Assembly (NCBI GenBank): GCA_963210315.1
Contig: OY723256.1
Coordinates: forward strand, 1,612,001 to 1,676,000
Length of the DNA: 64,000 nucleotides
From: Rhynchopus euleeides
Taxonomy: Eukaryota; Euglenozoa; Diplonemea; Diplonemida; Diplonemidae
Direction of reading: 5' to 3'
Below the pieces are notes generated by a model. The model made no database searches. It was given only the letters and a program-made list of their open reading frames with translations, and had not been told where the DNA came from. This document shows, piece by piece, positions 9,500 through 22,451 of this stretch. Position 1 is the stretch's first letter; each line of letters starts with the position of its first letter. Both the position numbers and the translations under genes were made by a program.

Positions 9500-10782
9500 T
9501 TTGTCTTGCCCTGATCGCACATTTCAGCTGTTTTTTCAGCCCGTTTTTCCATCTTTTGTTTTTCAATTTGTCAGATATTCTTTTCCCCCCTGTTCAGATG
9601 TGCGCGCTGCCCCGCCTGTCTTCCCAGAGCTCAATCCGTGGGCGAGACACGGCAGCACACCACATCCCTCTGTGTCATCACTCCTCTTATCAACCACCCT
9701 GCCGAAGAAGTGGCACTGTGCAGCGCTGCCGAGCGTGTCGCACCCCGCCTGGTTACCCCACGCCTTGCACACACGAAGCAGCACACCACTGCCCTTCTGA
9801 AGTCAGAATTTGCTTTCAGGGGCGACCTGTCTCCTGTTTTTTTTCCCACCTCCCTATTTCATGTTCTACTCTTTCCCCACAACACCACTGCGCTTCCTCA
9901 ATTATCGAGGCCGGTATGTTGTTTTTCTGATCGTGGCACCGCTGTACGGGCACCTCGCCCCACATGTGGTCTGGCCATCGATGCTCTCTGCCCACGACAC
10001 ATCGCGCCTGTCTGGGGCTGCGTCCACCCCGGAGCGCACCCTGCTACGGCAGAGGCGAACAAAGCAGAAGAGACAGTCCGCGGGAGCCACAAGCCTATTG
10101 GGCCCCAAGCAAGCAATGTTGCAATGATTCGATACAGCGAAGAAGACTAGCGTCTTCGACGAAGTACTGAATATATCAAAGGCGGCCTTCCTCCCCCCAC
10201 CACCCCAGTCCCCAGCGCCCCCACCCCCCCAGCCTCGACTTCAAAATCTTGTGCTCTGTCCCGAACATGGTGCTGTCCCATTTCGACCGCTGCTCCTTGT
10301 AGGCATATGCAGCGATGCGTGGTGGTGCCGTTTGCCTGTCCTGTGATTATACCGTGCATGTCGAGATCTTATGAGTGCAGCCCTGTGCTGCGTGATTCTG
10401 ACACCCACGTTCAACACAACCAAGATCGATGAGGGCGGCCTGGTAGGCGTAAGTTGATGGGAGGGGTGGATGCGTTGATGCGTTGAATGCGCCCCGCAGC
10501 TCGATGATTACACAAACAAAGGTCGAGATTATGACATGCCTTGTGCACTGCTTGATTCCAACACCTGTTCGTTCAACCAAGATCTCTGAGTGCAAATGTG
10601 CCGGGGGTTCCCATCAAGCTATTATAACTCGTGACCAGCAGCTCTCGCCTGCCGCCTGTGTGCACCATGGTGTGCCACCCTGAGGCATCCTACCTACTGC
10701 ACTGTCACACAACTCGCGAGGCTGAGAGATTCTCTGATACCACCCACCCACCCTGCCAGCACACACACACATCCCCCTCAAG
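9500..10782. other. Intergenic region with a degenerate duplication
   Basis: No gene recognised. Around 10380-10430 and 10545-10595 two stretches share CGTGATTCTGACACC / CTTGATTCCAACACC, GTTCAACACAACCAAGATC / GTTCAACCAAGATC, a weak direct duplication about 165 bp apart. The last 40 bases before the next ATG contain an ACAC run. Confidence 0.45.
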
Positions 10783-12428
10783 ATGTCCGGACTCGATGTG
10801 AGGGGAGGGACGGAGGCGCCCGTGGTGTTCCGCGATGACCTGCCGCGTGAGCTGAAGCTCTTCAAGGGGCGCCTGTCCCCGCGCTTCTTCGAGATGCGCG
10901 CGAAGGTATGCCCCTCACCTGGTTGCACGGCGTGGGGTGCCGCTGTGTATCTTTTTTCGAAACTGCACTGGCGTCCCCATTTGAGGCAGCGCAATCTGGC
11001 GACCAGAAAACACCGCTGGGTAGCAGCGTTTGATCACCGCAGTATACCGTGTATTTATTCCGTGCCGCCTGACTATCACATCACACGGCCAGCATGAAGC
11101 ACATCCACATACACCCCACCCCTCACCCACAGGTTGTGGACTTCATCAAGACCGAGGTCCTGCCCAACCTGGATGTGTACAAGCAGGAGAAGGATGCCTT
11201 GGACAAGACGGTGTCGCACCCGGTCTACGCCCCTGAGCCGCCCATCCTGCGCACGCTGCGTGGCAAGGCGAAGGCGCGTGGGCTGTTCAACTTCTTCCTG
11301 CCGGAGGTGTGCGGGCTGACGGTGCTGGAGTACTCCCCGATTGCGGAGCTGCTGGGCAGCGTCCCCCTTGCCAACTTCGCGATGAACTGCTCCGCCCCCG
11401 ACACGGGGAACATGGAGGTGCTGGAGCGGTACGGCAGCAAGGCGCAGCAGGAGAAGTGGCTGAAGCCCCTCCTTGCTGGCGAGATCCGCAGCGCCTTCGC
11501 CATGACGGAGCCGGGCGTTGCGTCTTCCGACGCCACCAACATCTGCAGCATGATCGAGAAGAAGAATGACCACTACCTTGTGAACGGCCACAAGTGGTAC
11601 ATCTCTGGTGCATGCCGCCCTGAGTGCAAGGTCTTCGTCTTCATGGGCCGCTCCACCTTCAGCGGCCCGCAACACAAGCAGCACTCGATGATCCTCATCC
11701 CGCGTGACGCCCCCGGCGTCAAGATCCTGCGCCCCCTGGGTGTGTTCGGGCACCTGCACGACCATGCGGAGATCATCTTCGACAACGTGCGTGTGCCCCT
11801 GGAGAACATGATCCTCGGGGAGGGCCGTGGGTTTGAGATCGCGCAGGGGCGTCTGGGGCCCGGGCGTATCCACCACTGCATGCGCACCGTCGGGATTGCC
11901 GAGGCGGGGCTGGACGCGATGCTGCACCGCATCAACTCGCGTGTTGCCTTCGGTGACGTGCTCTCGAAGAAGGACGCCATCCGCCAGAAGCTCGCCGAGG
12001 CACGTCTGGAGATCACCAAGTCGCGTCTGCTGTGCTACTTCGCGGCTGCCGAGGCTGACGACAACGGCTTCAAGAACGCGCGCACGGCGATTGCCATGAC
12101 GAAGGTGGACGCCCCTCGCACCTGCCTGAAGGTGCTGGACGAGGCCATCCAGATGTACGGTGCGCACGGTGTGTCGCAGGACTCGATGCTCTCGGAGATC
12201 TACGCCGACGTGCGCACCCTGCGCGTCGCCGATGGCCCCGACATTGTGCACCTGAACACCATCGCCAAGGAGGAGCTGAAGCGTGAGCCGACTGCCCTGG
12301 GGCGCACGATGGGTGGCACCAACCACAACATCGAGAAGTACGGCAAGTACAAGCACATCGACCTGCGTAAGTACAACAGGTCGCGTGGCGGTGGTGGTGG
12401 CAGCGGGGAGATGATCGCGCGCCTGTGA
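10783..12428 (+). CDS. Acyl-CoA dehydrogenase, ACAD10/11 (IBR3-like), possible peroxisomal form
   Basis: Two exons, 10783-10905 and 11133-12428, joined in phase 0 (donor AAG|GTATGC, acceptor CCACAG|GTT), giving 472 aa. FAD-dependent oxidation of acyl-CoA to enoyl-CoA is the family reaction; ACAD10/11 members act on long-chain and hydroxylated acyl-CoAs. Signatures: FAMTEPGVASSDATNI (flavin and substrate region), YLVNGHKWYISGA, the middle beta domain ending FDNVRVPLENMILGEGRGF, and the C-terminal helical domain with IQMYGAHGVSQDS and RTLRVADGPDIVHLNTIA. That last motif carries the Asp of the ACAD10/11 group, not the Glu of MCAD. The protein ends MIARL, whose last three residues ARL fit a type 1 peroxisomal targeting signal, and no mitochondrial presequence is obvious. 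Localisation is inference. Confidence 0.93.
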
Positions 12429-14615
12429 GCAGCACAGGTGGCCTGACACGCTGATGTGGCGGATATAAGTAACAACGCGGCAAGGCCAAGGCGCAAGGTG
12501 TTGGAAATATTGGTGTGCCAAAACCCGAATGTACCGCGTGTCGCCTGCCATGCTGCAAACAAGCCTTACCCCGTCATCATGTGACGGTTTGGGGCCGCAC
12601 TGCTGGCAGCTGACAAATTGGTGGGAAGGGTGTGTGTGTGTGCCCCTCGTACAATAATTGTTACGGTACCCAAGAGTGCCTGCGTGAATAAGGTTCCGGA
12701 CCTTCCTTTGGTTGCGATGGCGATCCAGGGGGGGAACGCGACCGACTAAACGTGACCGGCACACGCCACATCTCAAACGCGCCGGTTTGTAAACCACCAC
12801 CCCCCCCCCCTTTTTTTTTGATATCCACAGCAAATCCTTCCTGGCCTGTTCGAGTTGAGATTCTCTGCTCATGGCTGCCCCCACTACCCCTCGAGTGATT
12901 TTTCGCTTTTCTGAAAAAATCGCAAAAATACCCCCACCCCACCCCACCCCTTTTCCCTCACCCCCCCCCTCCAATTCTCAACGGCACGCTCTTCTTCAAC
13001 TGATATTTTGAAGCGCAGCACCCCCACCCCCTTTCGGCAGAGATTTACCCTTGCCGCAGACGGTTTCCTCTTTTTCTTTCTCTCTCTCTCCACTGGATCC
13101 GCGAGTCCTTGTATATCTCTGGACACGGTGCGGAACCTCGTGCCACTTGAATGGGGCGGATTATCCTGTATTCCGTTGGTTTGCTATTCCCGGTTTTAGG
13201 AACTGTGGTGTTTTCGGTGATCTCTTCGCCAAGATGAATAATAAGCGTATAGGCGTCGGGCGACCTTCGCACAGAAATGCAGAAGGGTGAGCAACAGTGA
13301 CGCAGAGGGAAAGGCCCTCCGTTAGGAATGCTGTGCCCTGTTATGTCCCAGATTTTCAAGAAGTGGTGTAACCCTTCGCGGCTGCCCCGTCTCACTCTGC
13401 TGTGTGTGTCCAGTAGCGATCCACATCTTGAATGAAGAGTGGCATCTGGCGTGGGGGGTCTACACATCTCCAAATAAAACACTTCACTTGCGTATGCGGA
13501 TGGATGGCTTGGGTCGGGGTGGGCGGGAGGGAGGGGGTTTTTTTGCAGCGCCACTTTTTTTTGCTCCCACAAAAAAAATCCTGATAAAATAAAAAGGGTG
13601 GCCCCTCAAACTCTCCCCCCCACCCAGCCTGGGTGCCTCGTTCAACAGTAACAGAGGTCTGCCATGGGCTTCCTCCCATTCACCCCGCCTTTGCCCTCTC
13701 CTCCTCCTCCTCTTCCCCTTCCTCTATCGAATGTGCGAAACATGGTCCAGGGGGGTGGGGGTGGGGGTGGGAGTGGGGACAGGATCCGACACAGCAGAGC
13801 ACATGGGTGCGATTCTGATGTTGTCTTCTTCTCTTATTGAGAGGGCAGTGGGAAATACGAATGAACTGTGCTTTATTGGGGGGGGAGGGAGGGAGGGGTC
13901 TCCTATTCCTGTTTCCACGCCCCCTCCCCCCCCCTTTCCCTCATTGTGATATTGTTCCGGTATTTCACTGATTCCTTCGGGGAGAGTCATCGATCCCCGT
14001 TCACCCCATCCCCCCCCTTTTTTTTGCAAAAGCTGTTATTTCGCATGCCACTTACGCGTGCGCAACAACGACACGGATTTTTTTGATTTCGAGAGGCATT
14101 ATCTCAGAAGCGCGGAAGAAAAGGTGAGGGCCCCTCGTGTGGGGCAGTTGTGAAGCCCCCAATGGCTTCGCTCTGTGCTATCTCTGTGCCGGCGTGGCAC
14201 CATTTTTTTTCCCCCGGGTGGCTGCACTGCAGAGTGAAGAACAGAGTCTCCCCCACCCCCACCCCCTCCCCGTTGACGCTACAAAGAAAACGTACCCCAT
14301 GCAGTGTGGGAAGGGTGGGAGGGTGGGGGGTGGGGGGAAAATGAACCGTGCAAGCAAATCTGACACCTGTTGTGTGGGTGTGTGTGTGTGGCACCACACG
14401 CGCACACCCACAGACCCCACAAACGTTACATATTTTTTTTTGGAATAGAGCACTCTCGCATGAGGCAAAAGGATGGATCCCGCTCGCAGAATCCGCCCCC
14501 TCTCCCCCTACCCCCTCGTCACTTACCTCATCTCGCCGCATTGCCCTTTGCGTCTGCCTCTTGACACGTCATGCTCATGATGCCCACTGTTGCAGGGGGG
14601 CAGGGACTTTACACG
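12429..14615. other. Intergenic region rich in homopolymer runs
   Basis: About 2.2 kb without a recognised gene. Poly-C/poly-T runs at 12800-12820, CCCCACCCC runs at 12930-12975, G-runs at 13755-13775 and 13878-13900, T-runs at 13550-13560. The last bases before the next gene contain CACTGTTGCAG, a probable splice acceptor 21 bases before the chosen ATG. Confidence 0.5.
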
Positions 14616-17600
14616 ATGGATAAGCTCGAGAAGCTCCTGCTTGTCAACCCAAACGTTGAGGAGGTGGTGCTCAACAATGAGGGCATTGACGATCTCCTTC
14701 CGCTCGTGCCCCTGCTGGCACGCATGGGCAACCTGAAGACGTTGAAGCTCGCCAACAACAACATCCAGAAGCTGCCGGAGGACCTCAGCGCCCTTCGTGC
14801 CCTGGAATACCTTGACATCTCACACAACCCGATCCCGGGCCTGAGCGCGGTGATCCGAGGTCTTTTCTCGCTCAACTCCCTGAAGCATCTCTACGTCGAC
14901 CTGCCGTGGGAGACGGATGAAGATGAGATCATCGTGTCGCTGACGTCTCTGGAGAGCTTCAACGGGACGGTCCTCACGGACACCGCGGAGGATGACCTGC
15001 CCGACATGGATGACAAGGCGGACAGCCCTGGCAAGGCATACACTGCAGGCCCCCCCCCGGGGCAGGCTGCGAGTGGGCCGTCTGTCACCGCAGCGCCCCC
15101 TTACCGCCCGCCTGCCTGGGCGCCCAGCACCTCCCCTGGGGGGGGCATGCCGCAGCAGGCGTCAACACCTCCTCCGCCGATGGGTGTTCCGCCCGCTCCC
15201 GCAGCGCCGAGTGGCTCGCATCTGCCGTCGCTGCGGTCGCGGTACAACACGGGGGCTGGGCCTGCTTCGATTGCGCGCAGTGCGGAGGAGTATCAGCCGA
15301 AGACGGCGTGGGACACCGGCGACATGGATCAGATCCAGCGTCTCTACCGCGCTGCCAACTCTGTGTCCGGCCGTGTGGCGAGCAAAGTGGAGTTTGAAGA
15401 CTACAGCAAAAACATGATCGCGCACCTCCACACACTGCTGGCAGGCGAGGACGACCCTTACCGCAAGGAGTCTGAGGTTCTGAAGTGCAAGAAAATGTAT
15501 GTTTGGGGTTCGTTGATGTAGGGGTGGGGTGGGAGGGTTGTTGTTGTGTGTGTCGAGGGTTTGTGTGTGTGTGTTGCAGTCCCACCCACACACGCCGCTT
15601 TCTGCCACAGCATGTTTGAGTACTGCTTCGAGGAGATCAGCCGCAGCTCCTACCGCTTCGACTCCAACCTCAGCACCGTGCTGACGACGCTGCAAGAAAC
15701 GTATGCCGCCGTGTGCCGCCCTGCCTCACCCGGGAGGCCAGTTAGGCTTGGAGGGCCCGCCTTCTCGCCGTGTGCTCCTGCCACGGTGAAGGTGGTCAAC
15801 GCGATACATGATTTGTGAGGGGGGCAGCTCCAAAACGTCCACCACACACACCCGCACACAGGTACTCGAATCTGCTCAGCAACTACGACAACCTCGTGAG
15901 GTCTATCCAGGGGCACAAGGACCGGAAGCTGGAGGTGATGCGCACCGACATGCAGCACGCGATCCAGGTATGATGGGTTCCGCCTGAATGTTTGGGTCTG
16001 GCGTGACGGCGGTGGCAGTGGCCGCTCCCCAACGGCGCCCTCCGCGCACCGCAGTACGCCTGCTTTCTCAAAAATGCCGCCACCCCACGCCATACCTACA
16101 GGAGATCGAGCAGCTGATGCACCAGATGGACGGGCGTGAGGTGCAGCCTGGGAGGGGCGAGGCAGACCCGCAGCTGCTGAACGAGATCGGGTGGCTCCGC
16201 AGCGAGAACGAGAAGCTGCAGGCACGCCTGCGGCAGTACGAGGTCGGGCGTCAGAAGATGTCGTCCCACCTGGACGACGACCAGTCGTGGGGCGGCAAGG
16301 GCGCGACGAAGGGCCCCAGCGTGGGGCGCTCCCTGTCGCTGCGCCAGCTGAAGGAGATTGTCGAAGACCTCTACTCTTCGAAGTCGAAGTTCGACATCAA
16401 GTGCCTCGAAACACACCTGCCCCGTGAGACCATGGAGCAGCACCTGTACACATACCTCAACCAGAAGTACGGCCTGAAGAACCTCATCCTCGATTGGGCA
16501 CAGGCCATCATCAACGGGGTGCGGAAGTACAGCGCAGAGGTGTGTGAGACGAGCGTGGTGAGCTGGGTGTTGTGAGGGAGGTTGCGACCCTCCACCAACC
16601 AACGTGCCTGTTGGGGCACTTGAGGTGCTCGCACAGAGCCCTTTTGGTGGAACAGAAGATTTTCTGCGTTCTGTCTTGTTGGCGAACCCTTGGCACCCCA
16701 ACACAAGCAGCCACGCCCACTCTCACCGCATTATGCACCAAACACCCACCCTGCATCAGGACAACGACGTCGCTGTGTTCGGAAAGATCCTCCGGAATGA
16801 AATCGACGAGGAGTTCCGCTTCGTGCAGAGGCAGCTGAAGGAGACAGTGCACGAGCTGCTGCGGTATGTGATTTGGGATACTTGCAGATGCCATGCCTAG
16901 CTTGATACTACGCACTGTGCCCGGTGCCCCCTTCTTCACCTGCCCCACCACCCCACACCACACACAGGGTGTACCTCAAGGGCAAGCTGCCCATGAAGGG
17001 CGACGAAGAGATCCACAGCCTTGTGCAGAAGCGCACTGCAGGCTACGTGCAGGAGGTATGTGCAACCCCTGTGGCGCCTGCCCCTGGGCACTGCGTTGTG
17101 CTGATATCGATTGGCCTCGCTCTGGAGGATCCTTGCCCCCACTCTCCCACCATCCCCGCCTTGCCACTGCCTCATGCCTGCTACAGGAGGAATGGGTCGA
17201 CATTGTGAAGTACATGTACAACGCAGAGGACTCGGTGTCGATCATCATGCGTGTCCGTGAGGTGATCAAGGAGAAGAACCCACCGAGGCGCCGTGCGGGA
17301 CGCAGGTATGCAGCACCGGGTTGTGCCCTCAACAGCGGCTAGAATAACCCGACCAGCAGCCCCTCTCGCTGGGGGGGCTCACGGCCAAAAGAATAGCTCA
17401 AATCGTTCGCAGCACACGGTTTATCACGCAGGCACGACCCTTTGTCTCCGTGATACTTGTTGCTCCATTTGACCCCCTCGGCCCTATGCCCTAATACCCT
17501 ATCGCCTTTCCTTCCTAGCAGGTCTGACCCCCAGCCTCGTGAGACCAACAGCATTCTGTACCACGACTTCCTCAAGGTGCTGCTTGACTTCCAGCTCCAG

Positions 17601-17867
17601 GGCCACGAGAGGTTCCTTGGTAAGTTTGTGCGGCTGTTCCGCCAATACGACGCTGATAAGAACGGGATTCTCAACGAGGCTGAGTTCGTCCAGCTGCTGC
17701 GTGCGATCGACCCCGCGAAGACCGACCAGGAGGTGAACGCGCTTCTCGACCTGATCGACCCGCACGACAACCAGCTGATCAACTTCTCTGAGTGCGTCAC
17801 CTTCCTGTCGTCAGAGCTTGTCAAGATGATGTCGGAGATGAAACAGAACCAGCAAACCGTGGAGTAG
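14616..17867 (+). CDS. Leucine-rich repeat, coiled-coil and EF-hand protein
   Basis: Eight exons: 14616-15496, 15611-15700, 15862-15967, 16102-16539, 16760-16863, 16968-17055, 17187-17305, 17522-17867, all with GT donors and CAG acceptors and a continuous frame, giving about 723 aa. Residues 1-130 are an SDS22-like LRR domain (VVLNNEGIDDLLPLVPLLAR, LKTLKLANNNIQKLPEDLSA, LEYLDISHNPIPGLSAVIR). A Pro-rich linker follows, then helical and coiled-coil segments (LRSENEKLQARLRQYEV). The C-terminus has two EF-hand loops, DADKNGILNEAE (652-663) and DPHDNQLINFSE (688-699); the first has the canonical Ca2+ ligands. The layout suggests a Ca2+-responsive scaffold, of the kind found in flagella and basal bodies; that role is inference. 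The start at 14616 follows TTGCAG closely; an in-frame ATG at 14571 lies upstream of that acceptor and is less likely. Confidence 0.88.
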
Positions 17868-20225
17868 AACCGTGGCAGCCCCCCCCACACACACACACGG
17901 CCCCCTGGTCGCCCTACGGGATGGTGTGGTGCAGGGTGCTAGAACCTCCTCGCCCTGCCCCTCCTCTGCAGGGCCTGCCAAGGACGCCAAGGGTCGTCAC
18001 CACACAGCAGTGGTGCAAAATCAACGAGATATCACGCCATCCACACACCCGACCCCCGCACATCGCCGGCATAGCCCCATTTAGGCGGGGTTGTGTGTCG
18101 GTGTGCATTTCCCACCCCCCCGTCCCGTATTCCCGGCCCCCGTGTAACCTGCCCTGCAGATATTTGCAGGGCGGGCCATTAGAATCTCTCCATGTCTTCC
18201 CATTTATCCCGTTCACGCACTGCCCCGCCCCCCAAAAAGAAAAGGTTGTTTGGAAAGGAAGGGTTTGTATAAGTTGAGGGGGTATGGGTGAGGGATGGGT
18301 GCGTTCAAATTTTAAGCTAAGCAAGCTTTGCTTGTCACAGCGAACGAGAGTCGGGTGAGAGCGTGCTGCGCGCGGCGTGGGTTTTGATGCAGCAAACCAC
18401 AAAAAACCACCCGCGCGAACCTGACTAACCCACCACATTGACGGAGGCAAGGTGTTTCCGCAAAAGAGCCACGGACGACCAAAGCCATGGCTACATGCCG
18501 ACACACACCCCCTCACCCACACCACATCCTACGGCCACACATGCCATGCTCTTTTGTTTTTTGATGTCTCTGTAACCACCAAACGCCCCACACCCCCGCC
18601 ACCCCCACACCCCCTTCCTGTGCTGCCAAAGGGCAATGAAACACTCGAAAACGGGGCGGCTGGGTCGGGAGAAAAAGAGAGCAAAAAAAGAAGGTTGCCG
18701 GCCGGGGGAATGGGGGTGGATAATCTATCTGCTGTTTTTTTCTTTGTTTGACCTGTGGAAAACTGGGGGTGGGGGTGGGGTGGGTGGTACAACAGTGTAG
18801 AGAACGCCCGCATCTCAAGCGAGACACGCGCACGGGGCGTGTTGTGTGATTTGTTTTGTTTTACCCGCCACACTCCGCCCTGGGAGTTGCCCATTACCGC
18901 TGCGTGGGAACATCCCTTATCGGCTCTTCTCGATCCTTCCTCCCTTCAGGTGCTGCACCACACCCACACAGTCTCATCACCAACAGGAGCTTATGCCTGC
19001 CGAGAGATCTGTCTGCGTGTGTGCCCCCCCACCACCAAGCCCCAACGCAGTTGAGGCTGTGGGGGGGGAGGGGCGTGGCAGATCGATGTGGTTAGCCCAC
19101 CCCCCTGGCCACCGCACCTGATTCGTTTCTCTCTTCTCTCCCTCTCTCGAGATCTCCATCTCTATTTCTCTCTCTCTCGCTTCACACACCCCCATCCTTT
19201 CCCTCCCCCAAGCCCCCAAGTATAGAGCTTTTCTGTTGCCATTTTTTTGGGCGTTTGTGATTTTTTTTGATGATCCGTTCCCCACCCATCCCCGTCACCG
19301 CACACACCCCACCCGACGTGAGTAACACTTCTGCGGAGATGATTCTTCCCCCTAGCTCACACCTCTGCTCGCTCACACCCTGCCGCACCGCCAGGTGTGA
19401 GGGCCTTATGAGCACTCCCAAAACCTCTCGGGCAAAACCATGTGTTTTGAAGGAGGGGTGGGGAGATCGACTTACCACCTGACTAGTATTATCCGATCTC
19501 CAGAACTGGCACTTTCTCAGTCCTCACCCAACAGCACATCGTTACTGGGGGGGTTCAAATACAAGCCGTACGGCTTCTATTCAATTTTTCGGGTTTTGCA
19601 GGCACTTTCTGCACCCAAAACCCCAAAAATTTGAATAGAAGCCGTACGGCTTGTATTTGAACCCCCCCAGTAATCGGGGCAGATCTCCCCTCGGAACGGT
19701 TCAATTTGGGTGGCGGGGGAGGGGGTCACGTCGTCTGGATTGTCCCGGCTTCGGCTATGCGCAATGCGGATAAACACAAGGTGGGTTTCAAGCAAAGGCG
19801 GCTGCCCGGGGCCTTTCTGGTGGCTGTTGTTGTGTGTTCTTGAGGTGGTCCCCTCCCGAGTTGGATGTGAGTGGTTGTGTGAGTTCTCGTGCCAGCTAGA
19901 CGGTGCAGGAGAGTGGGTGGGGCAGAGGCAAGGCCAGCCCTTGGGTGGTCTTGGGAGTGAGCACGAGTTGGGGGCAAGAAAAGCGGTGGGTAGGTCGGTG
20001 GGCGGGCGGGTGGTGGTGGGCATCTGCGTAGCCCTGAACGAAAAGGAACAGTCTGTGTGTGTGGAGGTGGCCCCAGTACCCAGTCCCCAGCTCCCTGATG
20101 CGCGTCGTTATTATTGCATGTGTGTGGGTTGTGCTCGTGTGGCGATGAGTTGGATGCCATGTTGGAGATGTTGTTGGCACACCCCATCCCACTGACAGGC
20201 CAGTCTACACACTCGGACACCTACA
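17868..20225. other. Intergenic region with a MITE-like hairpin
   Basis: No gene recognised. Contains GTGG/GGGGTGGGG and CT-rich runs (19120-19200) and the inverted repeat at 19542-19673 listed separately. The last bases before the cathepsin start read CCACTGACAGGCCAG, with CAG acceptors 30-35 bases upstream of the ATG. Confidence 0.5.
19542..19673. repeat. MITE-like inverted-repeat element
   Basis: The two arms (from TTACTGGGGGGGTTCAAATA at 19542 and its complement ending at 19673) pair over about 60 bp with only a few mismatches; each contains the palindrome AAGCCGTACGGCTT. The loop is around TGCAGGCACTTTCTGCA. TCG occurs immediately outside both ends, a possible 3-bp target duplication. 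No ORF is present. Confidence 0.75.
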
Positions 20226-21380
20226 ATGCGTACCGCAGCCCTCTTTGTGTGCGCGCTGATGGCGTCGCAGGCGCACGGGTACAGCGAGGAGTACGTGCGT
20301 GCGAACTCGAAGCTGCTGTGGCGCAGCTTCAAGAGCGACTTCGGGAAGCGGTACACCAGCCAGGCGGAGGAGGAGCACCGCTACGGGGTGTTCACGTCGA
20401 ACATGCTGAAGGCGGCGCGCTTCGAGAAGGAGCAGACGAAGGGTGCTCAGTTCGGTGTGAACGCCTTCTCCGACCTGTCGGCAGAGGAGTTCAAGGTGTA
20501 CCACAGCCTGCAGGTCCCGCAGAAGGCGAGCCCGCCCCCCATGTTCACGGCGGACGAGGAGAAGGCCGCCCAGGCGTCTGTGGACTGGAGGACCAAGGGT
20601 GCCGGTATGTCATGCTGTTGTGTGTGGGTCTGTGTCTCATGCTGGGGGGTTTGTCAGTGTGTAGGCGTCGCTGCATCACACTGAGTCAAGGTGCAGGGGA
20701 ACAGCAGATCACTCGTTTGTTTTGCAGATGATTCATTCCCATCCCGTGCCTGGCCACCACACCCTCATTTTTTCACAGTGACGCACATCAAGAACCAGGG
20801 ACAATGCGGCAGTTGTTGGTCCTTCAGCACGACCGGTGGCATTGAGGGGCAGTGGGCGCTTGCCGGCAACACGCTGACGTCGCTGTCGGAGCAGGAGCTC
20901 GTGTCGTGCAACACGAAGAACGACGGGTGTGGTGGTGGGTGGATGGACACCGCATTCCAGTTCCTGCTCTCGGACCACAAGGGCCAGATTGTGACTGAGG
21001 CGTCGTACCCGTACGTGTCTGGCACTGGGGTGCGCCACACGTGTGAGAGCGTGACGGCAAAGACTGTTGGTGCCACGATCTCGAACTACAAGGACATCAC
21101 GCACACGGAGGCACAGATGAAGGCGTTCGTGTCGACGGGCGGGCCTCTTTCGATTGCGCTGGACGCGACCAAGTTCCAGACGTACAACAGCGGGATCCTG
21201 ACGAACTGCTGCACGAGCTGCGAGCTGGACCACGCCGTCCTCATTGTCGGGTACGGCGAGGACTACTGGATCATCAAGAACTCTTGGGGCTCGAGCTGGG
21301 GTGAGTCTGGGTACATCCGTGTGGCTTACGGCAGCAACGAGTGTGGCCTCAACCAGGCTCCGTCCACGTCGATTGTCTGA
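20226..21380 (+). CDS. Cathepsin L-like papain-family cysteine protease (C1A)
   Basis: Two exons, 20226-20604 and 20779-21380, phase 1 junction (GCCG|GTATGT ... TTCACAG|TG), 326 aa. A signal peptide (MRTAALFVCALMASQAHG) and an I29-type inhibitory propeptide (EEEHRYGVFTSNMLKAARFE, FGVNAFSDLSAEEFK) precede the mature enzyme, which starts near VDWRTKGAVTHIKNQG. The catalytic set is complete: oxyanion Gln133, Cys139 (QCGSCWSF), His278 (ELDHAVLIVGYG) and Asn294 (IIKNSWGSSWGESGYIRV). The length is normal for a cathepsin L without a C-terminal extension. Expected to be a secreted or lysosomal endopeptidase activated by propeptide removal. The intron contains poor coding sequence and a pyrimidine-rich acceptor (CATTTTTTCACAG). 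Confidence 0.95.
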
Positions 21381-22451
21381 TGGATGCGTGTTTGAGTGTT
21401 AAACGAATCTGTGCGGCAGCAGCGGCATGAGTACGCAGTCGGCAAGCAGCTGCAGCCGCAACATCCACGATGGTTGGCACAAACAAGGGTTGCCGTGTGT
21501 CCCGCACCCACCAGCCAACCAAATATGAACGTTTCCCTTTTGTTTTCGTGTTCACGTCACACGACTGTTCCGATTTATGTTGTCCTGTGCACGTGATGTG
21601 TTCTATTTCCCTGGAGTCAGTGTGATTCCCTTCCCTGTTTCAAGTGTGCCTTCACAACCTCTGTGTCCACCAAGAAGGGCTGCTGCCTGCTCAACTCCAC
21701 CGTGCCGCAGCCCAGCCACCCACCACCCACTTCCCCCCTGCGGGCTTGACGAGGGTGTGGGCACGGGGCAGTGTCGGTGTGGCAGCACACCGCACACACG
21801 CGGAAGGGGGGAGAGAGAGCAGCGGCGGCACCTTCTGTGTTCTATACAACTTTCCATCGCATTGCGTTGGCGGCATTGCAAACCTCGCCATGCCCTACGC
21901 CGTGCATCTGTGGTGCCTTCTTTTGGGCCTGCCTGAACACACCGACGTGCTGTCCTCTGCTGGCTGACAGCACTCCTGTGTTCTCTGTGAGACGACAGGA
22001 TGCCCCCCCCCCCCCCCCCTCACCACCACCCTTTCTCTTGGCATCCCACCCAGCTTGCGCAGCTGCCGTAGTGCCTTTTTGATGCATCAACACAGGACCG
22101 CCACGTCGTCATGCCTTTCCTCTGAACCACACCACACTGCCACTGTTGAGAGGGCTGTGCCCACTGGACTGCGGCAATGGTGCCACAGCCCTCCCCTGCC
22201 GGAGGCCTGTGTAGAGGGTGTGGGCTTGTAGAAGCACGTTCGTGCGTGCCACGGAGATGCGGGCTATTTTGTTGACATGAGCTTGAAAAGCCTACCGGCG
22301 CTTTCAGACAAATGACACACTAATCAGAAGGGTTTTGTGCCGACTACAACGAAGGCCTGGCCTGCCTCACCTTGATCCCTGCGATCCACTGGCAACATCA
22401 GCACGCAGATATCAGGCTCCTTGTGCCCCACCCCGCCCTATTCTTTGAAAT
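21381..22451. other. Intergenic region, nothing recognised
   Basis: About 1.1 kb with a C-run at 22003-22019. No conserved domain or RNA gene is recognised in either strand. Confidence 0.5.
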
